NCBI GenBank assembly: GCA_030063045.1
Contig: JAQSEB010000086.1
Location: 1,014,501-1,078,500 of the forward strand
Source of the DNA: Pratylenchus scribneri
Lineage: Eukaryota; Nematoda; Chromadorea; Rhabditida; Pratylenchidae
Reading direction: 5' to 3'
Length of the DNA stretch: 64,000 nucleotides
Below the pieces are notes generated by a model that saw only the letters and a program-made list of their open reading frames with translations, searched no databases and had not been told where the DNA came from. Shown one piece after another: positions 46,053 through 57,010 of this stretch. The translations under genes and the position numbers were made by a program. Numbering within the stretch: position 1 is the first letter of the stretch; the number at the start of each line of letters is the position of its first letter.

Positions 46053-46322
46053 AGCTCATTGGGCAGATAATTATATTGCGGTTTACATAATTTTAATTCT
46101 TTTATTTAATTTTTAATAATAAAACTCTAAATTTGTATTAAAAATGTGTTTAAGAAATTAAAAAAATACTTGCCGATGAGAGGAATTGAACACATGACCA
46201 TAAAAAGTATTCTACATACTTACCCCATACACCATCCAGGCATCTGCCTCTTCCTATTTCCAATCCAATAAATCGTCAAATTAAAAATTTTTATTGGCCA
46301 TAAAACAGTAGGCGAGCTCATT
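46053..46322. mobile_element. 262-bp insert in the palindrome's right arm
   Basis: The right arm departs from the mirror of the left arm after AAATCCGAG and rejoins at ATTCCGCAG. The insert is flanked by AGCTCATT at 46053-46060 and 46315-46322. It has an AT-rich part and a tRNA-like part, suggesting a SINE-type or other small insertion. Confidence 0.6.
46171..46242 (-). ncRNA. 72-base tRNA-like sequence
   Basis: On the minus strand, TGCC...GGCA ends pair for four bases, TGGTGTATGGGG fits the Pol III A box, AAGTA/TACTT forms an anticodon-like stem with a 7-base loop, and GTTCAATTCC fits the B box with one change (the same change as at 18225-18297). The D and T stems do not pair and base 33 is not T, so it is not a working tRNA. 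Confidence 0.4.
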
Positions 46323-46425
46323 CCGCAGATAAAAATAGCGGATTATGTGTAGGCATCCTATGGCCAAAAGACATGCCAAGTTTCATCAAAAAGGGCCACC
46401 TTAAGGTGAGGTACTTCCCTTGTAA

Positions 46426-47744
46426 ATGGCCAATCCAAAGAAGAAGAAAGGAAAAACAATTATTTTCAAATTAATTTAATTGGTCCCATAAATTGCGAGC
46501 CAATTTTTCCGTCTAAATTCCATTTCACTTATTTTTTAATGTGAGTGTGCCAAATTTGGAAAATGTCAACGCCATTTTTTGAGCACGCAAAGGAAAATAA
46601 ATGAGATTGGATTATTTGAAAAAGAGGGGGAAATTAAATAGGATTGGAAATGGAAAAAGACCGAAAATTGGCGGCTACGGTATTTTTGATGGAAATTTTT
46701 ATTTCCAATGGCATATTCTCCGTCCCCCCCCCCCTCCCAAATTTAAAAAAAAGATTGTTTGAAAGGCGATAATGGAAAAAATAAAATGGATGACATTTTA
46801 ATTGAGAACAGAAAATGGCAAAAAAAATGAAAAATAAATTATTTAAATTTGGAGAATATAAAATAAATAAATAAATAATTAATTTGTAATGCAGTAAATA
46901 TTTGGCCATATGGGAGAATGTGTGCCAAATTCACAGAGCAATTATTAAGATTCAATCATTTCTCATTTATATATTTAAATATCAAAAAGCAAATTCAAAT
47001 TCAAGTTTCATATGTATCGAAATAAAACGGAATAAGACGATTGGGGCATAATATAATTGGTTTTTCTGTCCATGTCTCAGCGAGACATGGCCAACATGAA
47101 ATGCGAATATAGAATACCATATTAGAGAACAGATTGCCTTCTATAAAATAGTTTTAGTACGTTTTTTAAACTATGTAAAGATTTAGAGAAAAGATGCTTT
47201 TTCCATGAAGAACTCGAGTTGTTGAAGGAATCCATGGAATTTAGATGCCTCTAATTGATTTTAAAATAAAAAAAAACAAAAATTTCTTAGAACACTTTAG
47301 TAGAGGAAACTCAAACCTTCTAAAAAGATATATCGCCTTCTAAAATTGGCCTTTTTCTCTTTAGGCTATGGGCCAATTTTTTTTATTCAGTCATGAAAAT
47401 TGTGTCAAAATATTATTTCTTTCTGAATGATTCAGAATTGACTGATTGTGAAGTGAGAAATAAAATTGTATAATTGGCAATAACAAATTTATTGGCCCTC
47501 ATAAATGAATCTATTTTTATCCAATTTTTTTGTTTTGTACATTTATTGAAGGTGAAGGAAAAGAGCAGTCGAGACAAAATTATTAAATGTTGTGCCAACA
47601 TTTTAGTCATTAGTAAATTGCTTTAGATGGATAAACAAAAAATTGTCGACCTCACTTTTCTACTTCCCACTTTTGTATATTTTTATTCCTTTTCAAATTT
47701 GGCTATATTTCTTATTTGGGCGAGAAGCTATATTTTTATATAAA
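46426..47744. other. AT-rich stretch, no gene recognised
   Basis: Includes a short C11 run near 46724 and a decayed family A-like element at about 47057-47375 (TCTAAAAAGATATATCGCCTTC, CTATGGGCC). Minus ORF 46634-46909 and others are low-complexity and unsupported. Confidence 0.5.
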
Positions 47745-48400
47745 AATGAGCATTTTTTACATTGTGAATTTTTATCAAATTCTTCCAATTTTAATGTGCT
47801 GCTTTCATTTTCAAAAATATCCAAAGGATCCAGTGGTTTATTTTTGGTACAAAACAGTTTCTAAAGTTTAAGCTTTTAGGTGTAATTTCATCAAAAATTT
47901 CCTCAAAAACAAATTTTTCCTAATTTTACTTCTTTTTTATTATTATTCCTAAATAATCAATCCCTTTTAATAATTTTCTAATATTTATTGATTAGAATCC
48001 TTGGAAATTGGAGTAATAATGAAGCATTTTCCCTGTGGATATATTAATCAAATTCTTCCAATTTTGATGATCGCCTTTTACATTGAATTCATTTTCCTTT
48101 TCTCCGTGATCGCCTCTGAGTCAGGCATCTTCCAATAATTTAATAATCCGGATTATTTTCGTCTTATTTTGACGTGAAGCTCTAGTTAAAAAGAGGGCAT
48201 TTTAATATTGAATTATTTTGGATCAATTTATTCCAATTTCGATTAGAGCCTCTTTCATTTAGTCCGATTTTCAATAATGTCCATTGATGTGTCAGGAATC
48301 AGGATTTACTTTTATTAGTATAAAACTTTGAAGGTTTTGCCTTTTAAGTAATAATTTCATAAAAAATTAAAAAAAAATTTTTATCGACTTTTATTCCATG
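47745..48400. repeat. Three diverged copies of a ~200-bp unit
   Basis: Shared words: GAGCATTTT / AAGCATTTT / GGGCATTTT, ATCAAATTCTTCCAATTTT or ATCAATTTATTCCAATTTC, and a CTTTCATTT...TCCATTGAT-like tail with TTTTAGGTGTAATTTCAT / TTTTAAGTAATAATTTCAT. Starts near 47745, 48020 and 48190. Confidence 0.45.
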
Positions 48401-49379
48401 TTCCATCACAGAAATAAAATATTTTATGGCAAACAAAATCTTCTCCTTACTTTTCATTTTTCCATTTCTTTATATTTTTCATTAATAAAAAAATAATGCA
48501 AAAATATGCGCAAAACACCAAACACAAATAAAAACAGCAGAACAATTTGCCGGCGCCGTTGGTGGGCAAAAGAATGTGGGCGGCAAATTTTTGCAAAGAA
48601 AGCAAAATGAGCGGAAATTGATGATTGCGTAGGGCAGCTTAAAAAATGTGCGGGCGCGAAGAAATAATGAATTGTACTGGGCCATGGCCAATTAATTTTC
48701 TGCGCAAAAATTTTTGCACCTTCACCCAACATAACCACGCATTTTTTTGTTTGCAATAATGAAATTAATTAATTTTTAATTAATTAAAAATTTTTATTTA
48801 GTTATTTTCGTCCAAGACTGCAATTATTTCTGCTAATTTTTTCTATTGTTGTTTTGCAGTTTTTTGCGCTGCTAATTTGCTGCCCTTTCCGCCTAATACC
48901 TCTCATCCAAATATATTTTTGACCATCAAATTCCTTCCAAATTTGGGTCGACCTATTCTCATTTCCGTTTCCGGTGTCAATCAAAAGGAGATGCGCTTTT
49001 TCGCCCCCAAGAAAATTATTCGCACCTTACTTTTGTCCTTTTTTAGTTCCAATTAACTTTTCTTTCATTCATTCATTTTTTTCAATCATTTCCTTTCCTC
49101 CGAAAATTTTTGTATAGCACCTTTTTTGATCATTTCCGCCAAAATTGTCTTTCCCCGCTAATTTCCGCCATAATATAATACAATCAAAATGGAGGGCGAT
49201 GATTTGAAGATGGGAAATTTTGATTTTGATAAAGGAAACGGAAATAGAAGGTTAAATGTAAGATACAACTTTTGCCAATTTATAACTTTTTAATAAGAAT
49301 TGACTGATTAGTTTTTGGGACATTTTGAAGGGTATATTATTGGCACAATTAATTCAAAAAAGATTAATTAATATTAATA
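48401..49379. other. Mixed region with two weak coding candidates
   Basis: A minus frame, 48984-48802, reads IDTGNGNENRSTQIWKEFDG and ends CSLGRK TAA followed closely by AATAAA, but it has no in-frame ATG near its start. A plus ATG at 49189 reads MEGDDLKMGNFDFDKGNGNR then AAT|gtaagat, a good donor with no exon found downstream before the satellite. Both are below my threshold for a gene call. Confidence 0.4.
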
Positions 49380-50350
49380 TTGTAAAATTATTCTGATTTC
49401 TAATTGTAATTCTGGTTTGTAATTGTAATTGTAATTCTGATTTGTTATTGTAATTGTAATTCTGATTTGCGATTATAATTGTAATTCTGATTTGTAATTG
49501 TAATTGTAATTCTGATTTGCGATTGTAATTGTAATTCTGATTTGCGATTGTAATTGTAATTCTGATTTGCGATTGTAATTGTAATTCTGATTTGCGATTG
49601 TAATTGTAATTCTGATTTGCGATTGTAATTGTAATTCTGATTTGCGATTGTAATTGTAATTCTGATTTGCGATTGTAATTGTAATTCTGATTTGCGATTG
49701 TAATTCTGATTTGCGATTGTAATTTTAATTCTGATTTGCGATTGTAATTGTAATTCTGATTTGCGATTGTAATTGTAATTGTGATTTGCGATTGTAATTG
49801 TAATTCTGATTTGTAATTGTAATTGTAATTCTGAATTGTAATTGTAATTGTAATTCTGATTTGTAATTGTAATTGTAATTCTGATTTGCGATTGTAATTC
49901 TGATTTGCGATTGTAATTGTGATTCTGATTTGTAATTGTAATTGTAATTCTGATTTGTAATTGTAATTGTAATTCTGATTTGTAATTGTAATTGTAATTC
50001 TGATTTGCGATTGTAATTGTAATTCTGATTTGCGATTGTAATTCTGATTTGCGATTGTAATTGTAATTCTGATTTGTAATTGTAATTGTAATTCTGATTT
50101 GTAATTGTAATTCTGATTTGCGATTGTAATTGTAATTCTGATTTGTAATTGTAATTGTAATTCTGATTTGCGATTGTAATTGTAATTCTGATTTGCGATT
50201 GTAATTGTAATTCTGATTTGCGATTGTAATTGTAATTCTGATTTGCGATTGTAATTCTGTTTTGCGATTGTAATTGTAATTCTGATTTGTAATTGTAATT
50301 CTGATTTGTGATTGTAATTGTAATTCAAATTTGCGATTGTAATTGTAAAA
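49380..50350. repeat. 24-bp satellite, inverted relative to the intron 22 array
   Basis: Tandem GTAATTCTGATTTGCGATTG units with a TAATT spacer, 24 bp (some 15 or 18). The mirror is AATCAGAATTACAATTACAA, the same repeat as 23120-24172 but with a higher share of the TCGC variant. Minus frames of over 300 codons here are artefacts. Confidence 0.95.
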
Positions 50351-51605
50351 TATATTCAAATTTATAATTCTGCTTTATAATTCTGCTTTCATACTTGAAC
50401 CATTTTAAATGATTTTCAAAAAATTTGTTGAGCAGAAAATGCCCTTTAAAATGACTATTTCAAATTTTATGACTCAATTTTAAAAAACCAAATCTAGTCG
50501 TTTTTGGCAATATTTCATCCGAAACCGGAAACAGAAAAAGAAAAAGGATAAATTTATTTATTTCCGATCAGCCCACGATTTTTGTGCGTCATTTCCTCCA
50601 ATCACACCCTCTCCCCAATTTTGGCCTTCAAAAGCGCCCGCCGAAACCCGAAGCCAATTTTGAAAAGAGCACATTTCACACGGAGTCATTTTTGGATGGT
50701 CACAATTAATTATGAAATGATTCATTGAATTTGATTGATGATGGAATAGAATGTGGACACTTTTGAATGAAAAATCCATGAAATGAAAAATTCTGATTTT
50801 TAAAGTTTTTATAGATAAAATTACTGGAAATTAAATATTTTTTATGGTAAAAAATGTGACAAAGGAGATTGAAGATTTAATGGCTAGAATTCTTCAAAAA
50901 TCAACAAAATAATATGCGACCTTCAAAATAAGAAGATGGAATTTGCCCTTGGGGTTGCGCGAAATTCCATCAATTTTTTTTGTCTTCCATTTTGGAATTG
51001 TTTTCGGCGATTCTTCCTCCTCCGTCATCCACTTTTTTGGCTTCATTTCAGCACAAAGTCCACATTTCTTTGTTTATCGGATCAAAATTCCAGACATTTT
51101 TTCGGCAATTTTCCAATCAATTTTGCTAAATTTTTTGCAAATTTTCCCTTCTATTTTTTGCCAAATTTTTCGATATTTTTCCCATATAATTTTTTGATGA
51201 TATTTACGACATTTTCCAAACAAATTTTTATTAAATATTCGGCATTTTCCCAATTAAATTTTTGATAATTTTTTCGGCTTTTTCCTACTCAATTTATGGC
51301 CCTCTTTATAGGAAGACCATAAATCGAATTTGCCTCATGCTTTTGCCTAAATCATTTTGTATTTTTGCCATTTCAGCAACATTTAGAATTATTTCACTTA
51401 AAATAGCACCGAATTTATATTCACACAAAAATGTTTTTGTTATTTTTGCTCAACACATTAACAAAAAAGTACAAAAAATAATTCGAAGAACAAAATGCTG
51501 TGCCAATTTTTTCAATCAAAAATGCCATAGTCTTTAATTTAGTGAAAGAATATTATTGAAAATGGCAAAAAAAGAGTACATAGAATACCAAAAATTTAAA
51601 ATAAT
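50351..51605. other. No gene recognised; degenerate ~40-bp repeats
   Basis: 50570-50700 is GC-richer and open in several frames on both strands, but no frame has start, splice or domain support. 51060-51260 shows loosely repeated TTTTTCGGCATTTTCCAATT-like phrases. Confidence 0.5.
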
Positions 51606-51860
51606 TTAAGGGTTTGTCCTACCACACAAAAAACCTTATACCCAAAATTGGATAGAGCTGGTCAAGAAGCATTGAATGGTATATAATTTGTGAATGGTTT
51701 GGTCAACAATTAAAGGGTATTAAACGGTTTAAACCAATTTTGGTTTAATCGTTCTAAACCATACGTTAGAATTGGTTAAACCCAAGCCAAAATATAATCA
51801 AATTGTGCGCCTCTTCGAGATCATTGATTGAATATAAGGTCTATGGGCCTAAAACCATTA
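51606..51860. mobile_element. Family C element with one 46-bp unit
   Basis: Contains ATACCCAAAATTGGATAGAG, GGTTTGGTCAACAATTAAAG, GGTATTAAACGGTTTAAACC and AATTGGTTAAACCCAAGCC. Single-unit version of the family. Confidence 0.75.
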
Positions 51861-53126
51861 AACCATTTACAATCATTTTGGCATTTTCAATGTTTTTTTT
51901 GTACACATTTTCCTCTTTATTATAAATAAATGCCACCACATTTCTTTCAAATAATTCATTGCCATTTACTTTGTTTATTTTTCTTTTCATCTCCAATTTT
52001 TGGCCGAGGAATAAAAGCAACACACAAAACAAACAAAACAACAAAATTCTTTTATTGGGTTTTGATTGAGGCTTTTGTGTGCCATAAATGGCAGAGATTA
52101 AGATGAGGGAAAAAAGTACGATAGGAAAAAAAATGCCGAGAGAAATATATTTTTGGAGAATAATTGGGAAAATATTTTTTTGTTGCCAATTTTTCCCCAT
52201 ATTTCTTGGAATTTGCCCAATGCCCTTCCAATGCATTTTCAGTCAATGCCTACAATTCTCCCATTGTTTGGTCCAATGCAATTTTTGAATCATTCATTCA
52301 TTCATTTTCTTACCATTTTCCCATATACATAATTGGCCAATTGTTAATTATGCTCCTATTTTTGGATATGCGCCAATACAAATTTTTGGCACATAAATGC
52401 TGTTTGATTTGGATTTGGAGCAACGGAAGTTGGGAAAAAATGCATGGGAAAACGATGTTTTGTTGCCCAGTCCACAATTTTTTTGAGACCATAAATTAAA
52501 TTGTTAAAGAAATTTGGTCAAAAACTTTAAAATGGAAAATAATATACTAAAAATAACTTAAAAAAGAAATTAAAATTTAAAAATTTTGAGGCCATAAAAC
52601 TTGAATAGAATATTAAGATTAAGACTCGTTTATGTTTGTAAATTAAAGTTATCTCATTTGGAACAAATATTTATGACCATAAAATGTCCATTTTTGACAT
52701 TCTTTTTTAAGTAATTGATTCGAATTTTGGCCAAATTTTATGGCCATAAAAATTTCTATTTCTGTATGAAAGTTTTTTAAATTATTTGTTTGATTTCTAA
52801 TCGATAAAAAGGAATTATAAAATAATTGGGACTATGAGAGCTGAAAAATATTTAATTTTGACCCTGATATTCTTATATAATATATATCATTGAAAAAATA
52901 TTTTCAGCAATTAAATATAAGATAAATTGTATAAATTTATGGAATTTGGACTTATAATTTTCTCAAAAATTATGAATAAATAATTATTTTATTTTCCGCC
53001 ATTTCATCGCAAAAATATTCCCTCAAATTTTTTTTTTCCAAAAATCGAATCAACTGTGATCATTGGCGTCAATAATGGCTGCTGGGCTATGGTTGATTTC
53101 ATAGTCTTTGAGATCAATTGCCGCTG
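51861..53126. other. AT-rich stretch, no gene recognised
   Basis: Overlapping open frames on both strands near 51841-52500 have no recognisable domain and no conserved splice pattern. AT content rises to the right. Confidence 0.5.
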
Positions 53127-53850
53127 AAAATGCAATGAGAAATTTTTGTAACAAATTTTCGGTTCTAAGTTCATCCAAACTCCATTCTATATTTCCACCT
53201 TTGAATAAACCAAATAAACAATCTCTTGATCTCCCTTCAAATATGCCACAATAAATTTCCCTGCGCAACTTTTCCTCTAGCTACCCGATCATTTCTGTTC
53301 CCCTTTCATGATTTTAGTGGTTCATCCCCTCTATCTCCCTCTTTTATGCCCATTGTGCAACTATTTTCATTCTTATTTTCCCCCAATTTTCCATCCATTC
53401 ATCCAAAGCAGTTCAACCCCTTTCCTATTCTCGGATTGATGAGAAATTTTTGTAACAAATTTGGGTTCTAAGTTCATCCAAACTCCATTCCACATTTCCC
53501 TTTGAATAAACCAAATAAACAACCTTCCATTTCTTGATCTCCCTTCAAATATGCCATAATACACAATAAAGTTCCTTGCGCAACTTTTTTTTTCCTCATC
53601 AGTCAGCCAGCCGATCATTTCCGTTCAATTTCCCACCTTCATTCATTTTAGGAGGGTTTAAGTTGATCTTTTATGTTTCCTTCACTCAAGTTTCCCTTTC
53701 AAATTTACTTTTTTTCCAATTAACTCCATTTAGAGAAGTGGATCATTCCTTCTACTCCTTTCTTCCTAATATGGCCACCTTTTTCCATTCTCATTTTTAC
53801 CAAAATTTTCCATTCATCCAAAACAGTTCAACTTTCCCTACCCCCCACCC
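53127..53850. repeat. ~315-bp tandem duplication
   Basis: GAGAAATTTTTGTAACAAAT...AAGTTCATCCAAACTCCATT...TTGATCTCCCTTCAAATATG...GCGCAACTTTT...CCGATCATTTC at 53127-53295 recurs at 53441-53615. The following ATTTTCCATCCATTCATCCA...CAGTTCAAC block (about 53385) recurs near 53805. Two units with moderate divergence. Open frames in it are duplicated with it and are not supported as genes. Confidence 0.75.
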
Positions 53851-54270
53851 CATTCTACCCAATTCCCCAAGCCTATATCTACTCTCGTGATCGTGACCAA
53901 TTCATTCATTCAATAGGAAAGGGGAACGGGGTTGATGGGATCAATCATTGAAATGTGGGAGAAAAGGGGAATCAAGGCCATTTTCTTCACCAAATGAACG
54001 GAGTACACAAAAATGTGTGAGGGATTGGGCCATTTTTGTGTTTTCTGCACAATTTGCCCTATTCTTATGATATGATCATTTTTGCCCCGAAAATTTGCTG
54101 CAGAAAATTGAGCGAATTGGAAAATTTATTAGGGGAAAATCAGTCAACATTTTTTGCCTTTTTGTCTTTTCTGAGTCATAAACCCTCCGGAAATGTGGGA
54201 AAATCATCGCAAGAAAAACTTCTACTTTATTGATCAAAATCCAAGAATGATTAAGTATTCTGGGCAATTC
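53851..54270. other. No gene recognised
   Basis: Somewhat GC-richer than its surroundings, with short open frames only. Nothing assignable. Confidence 0.5.
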
Positions 54271-54556
54271 TTTTGTCCATAATTCAACAAGTAAACAGGG
54301 AAGGCAATATGCCATTGAAAGCTCTAAATGATCTCTAAAAATTGACTTATCTATTTTAAAAAAATTTAAATCAATTTGTAAAATAAGTGTCTTTTCCTCC
54401 AGAAATTCGGGTTTAATACACTTAAAGACATAAACTTTTTCAAAAGTTAGATTTTATTAAATTTAGAAAAGACACTTTTTAGAGGGCTTTCTGAGTTTTC
54501 AAATGGTTTATACCTTCTCGAATTAATTTCTTCCTTGTTGAAACATAAGTCAAAAA
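54271..54556. mobile_element. Foldback element, family A
   Basis: Left CTTTTGTCCATAATTCAACA...GGAAGGCAATATGCCATTG; right GACACTTTTTAGAGGGC...CTTCCTTGTTGAAACATAAG. Confidence 0.68.
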
Positions 54557-55106
54557 ATGAAGAAATACTTAATTGATTGTACTCATTAATTGATTTCTTC
54601 AGCAAAAATAGAGGACATTTTTTCAAATTGAATGAAAAATAAAAATTAATTATTTAAGAATAAGGCCAAATTCCAAAAATTCATTATATAATTTTTCGAA
54701 TAAATTCATTTTTTTTGTAACCAAAATAATAAATTGTCAAATCCAATCTGAATTCTGAATAAGGCGAATAAATGCAATTTTAATTTTTTAACATTTATCA
54801 TAAAAATAAAACATATGATCAGTTGATCAAAATCAGACTCCCCCAATTCTCTGTTACAATTTAATTCACAATTTTCCCCCGAACAAAACAAATAAACTCA
54901 AAAATTAAAATTCCTATCAATCTTTTTGCGAAGAAGACCAGTCCAAAATTGCGCATGAGCCTTATATTTATTTGTGTTATTTTTTGGGTACAAATTGGGG
55001 ACAAAATAAATAATCAGGGAAAATTCGATCAAATTTAAACCGAATTCTCATTTTATGTCTTAAATTTAAACACTAAATAGGACGATTGTAATTGTACCTA
55101 AGCTAT
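54557..55106. other. AT-rich stretch, no gene recognised
   Basis: A 61-codon minus frame (54891-54706) has no supporting context. Confidence 0.5.
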
Positions 55107-55412
55107 TCTTGGCTCTAACTCAGTAAATATAAAACCAATTTAGGAAGGAAATATGCCATTTGAAAGCCCAAAGTGCCCTCGAAAAAGCTTTTTTAAATTT
55201 TATAAAATCCACATTTTTAAAAAAGTTAGATGTCTTTAATCTATAAAACCGAATTCTTGAGGAAAAGCCGCTTATTTTTATTTTTTTTTTAAATTTACAA
55301 AATAATAAAAAAGCAACTTTTAGGCAACTTTTTAGAGGACATTTAGTGCTTTCAAATGGCATATCGCCTCCCTGAATTGGTTCCTTCCTTGTTGAGATAT
55401 GGCCAAAAGAAT
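55107..55412. mobile_element. Foldback element, family A (well preserved right arm)
   Basis: Left CTTGGCTCTAACTCAGTAAA...GGAAGGAAATATGCCATTTG; right CTTTTTAGAGGACATTTAGT...CAAATGGCATATCGCCTCCC...TTGTTGAGATATGGCCAAAA. Its right arm is almost identical to that of the intron 1 copy at 3117-3402. Confidence 0.75.
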
Positions 55413-57010
55413 GGCCCCAGGTATATTCCATTTTGTCCAATTCCCCCCATTTTTCAATCAAAAATCTCCTCCAAAAATATTTTGCACGCTTTTATTCTTA
55501 TTGACTCATTTTTCTGGCATTTTTGCATACTTTCTCCCACTCAATAATTCCAGCAAAAAATTCCCTCTCACGGTGAGTGACAAAAATTGTGTTCATTTCC
55601 GCTGGGAAAATATTTATATTAATTTCTAATTTTCCCCTCGCCATTTATTTTTGATTTCTTTCCGGTAATTTTTTGACATTTCTATCAATGGACAATCCAC
55701 AAAAGTTCTCAATGATCTATTTTTTCGCACAAAAATGCCAAAAATAATAAATTAAGGCCCAAAGGAATGTGCCCGATTTTTAGCCTTTTTTTAAAATACT
55801 GCATTTTTGGTCTTGTAAAATTCCAAATTTTTGCTCTAAAAAATATGCCAAAGCAAATTACCAAAAATACAAATATTTTCACTCGAAAAGTGCCAAAGCC
55901 TACCGAATTTATGGCTCAATACTATGTCGTATTTTAATTTCAGAAAATACCGAATTCTGACTATTAAAAATGCTAATAAATTTTGATCTTTTTGAAATCA
56001 AAAAATGCCCAAAATTTGGCCCAAAAAATGCAAAATTCTGCCCCCAAAAATACCAAATTTTGATTTGATTGACCTCGAAAATAAATGCCTAATTTAGGTC
56101 TTGAAAAAGGGAAATATTTAATTTGCATAAAAAATTATTGAATTTGCATAAAAGAGTATTTAAAATGCATAAAAGTTTATACCGGTTTAGCGTTTAGTCT
56201 AAAATTCATAAACCATATACCATTCGATAGATCTCATCGAGACGCGTCGATTGGTATATATTTTGTCATGGTTTAATTGGTTTTGAACCAAAACCCATAA
56301 AATTGTTTAAGTGGTTTAAAACCTTTATTTTTGATCAAACCATGATAAAATATATACCAATCGACGCGTCTCGATGAGATCTATCGAATGGTATATGGTT
56401 TATGAATTTTAGACTAAACGCTAAACCGGTATAAACTTTTATGCATTTTAAATATTCTTTTATGCAAATTCAATAATTTTTTATGCAAATTCAATAATTT
56501 TTTATGCAAATTCAATAATTTTTTATGCAAATTAAATACCATCCCTTGAAAAAACTGTCGGTTTTTGCCTAAAAAGGCCAAATTTTGAATACAAAATGAA
56601 AGAAACGCCAGATTTTCGGCACCGAAAGAAATGTCCTTAAATAATCATCGAAGATGACTTCTAGAAGATTCAAAATTTTAATCAAAAATGTCGTAATTTT
56701 GCTTCGAAAAAATGGCTAAATTTCAATTAGAAATAAAGCCTAATTTGTGGCTATAAAAATTCCGAATTTTAGGCTAGAAAAAAGTCGAATTTTTGGACAA
56801 AAAATGACAAAATTTTGGCCATGGAACAGTAGAGAATTTTGACCTGAAAAATGCCCAATTTTAGTCCAAAAATAAATACCAACATTTTGGGTTCGAAACA
56901 GTATTGAATTTGGGCTTAGAAAAATTCTCAATTTTAGTCAAAAAATTCTATATTTTAATTTTAAAAAAATATTCTTAATTATGGCTGCCAAAAATGCCAA
57001 ATTTGACGCA
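55413..57010. repeat. Old degenerate array of AAAATGCCAAATTTTGG-like units
   Basis: Irregular repeats of a roughly 25-40-bp phrase (AAAAAATGCC.AAATTTTGGC, AAAAATACCAAATTTTGA, AAAATGCCCAATTTTAGTCC and so on), clearest at 55730-56100 and 56570-57010. Split by a younger foldback element. Confidence 0.5.
56101..56553. mobile_element. Foldback element with 8-bp duplication TTGAAAAA
   Basis: The element 56109-56545 starts GGGAAATATTTAATTTGCAT and ends ATGCAAATTAAATACCATCC-C; TTGAAAAA flanks it at 56101-56108 and 56546-56553. Arms are nearly identical, including ACCGGTTTAGCGTTTAGTCT and ATAGATCTCATCGAGACGCG with their mirrors. The right arm carries extra copies of a 21-bp unit (ATGCAAATTCAATAATTTTT). 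The inner part is related to the ends of family C. Confidence 0.87.

Larger units (their letters stand above)
45233..46425. mobile_element. 1.19-kb near-palindrome with Harbinger-like ends
   Basis: Element 45236-46422 begins CAAGGGAAGTACCTCACCTT and ends with its exact mirror AAGGTGAGGTACTTCCCTTG; both ends are flanked by TAA (45233-45235, 46423-46425). Arms of about 460 bp are almost identical and meet near 45700. TAA/TTA 3-bp duplications are typical of PIF/Harbinger elements. No transposase. The right arm is interrupted by a 262-bp insert holding a tRNA-like sequence. Transcripts would fold into a very long hairpin. Confidence 0.88.

Noticed and set aside
49354..50359. Minus-strand ORFs of over 300 codons
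   Set aside because: Translation of the 24-bp satellite, which has no stop in these frames; no start context or non-repeat part.
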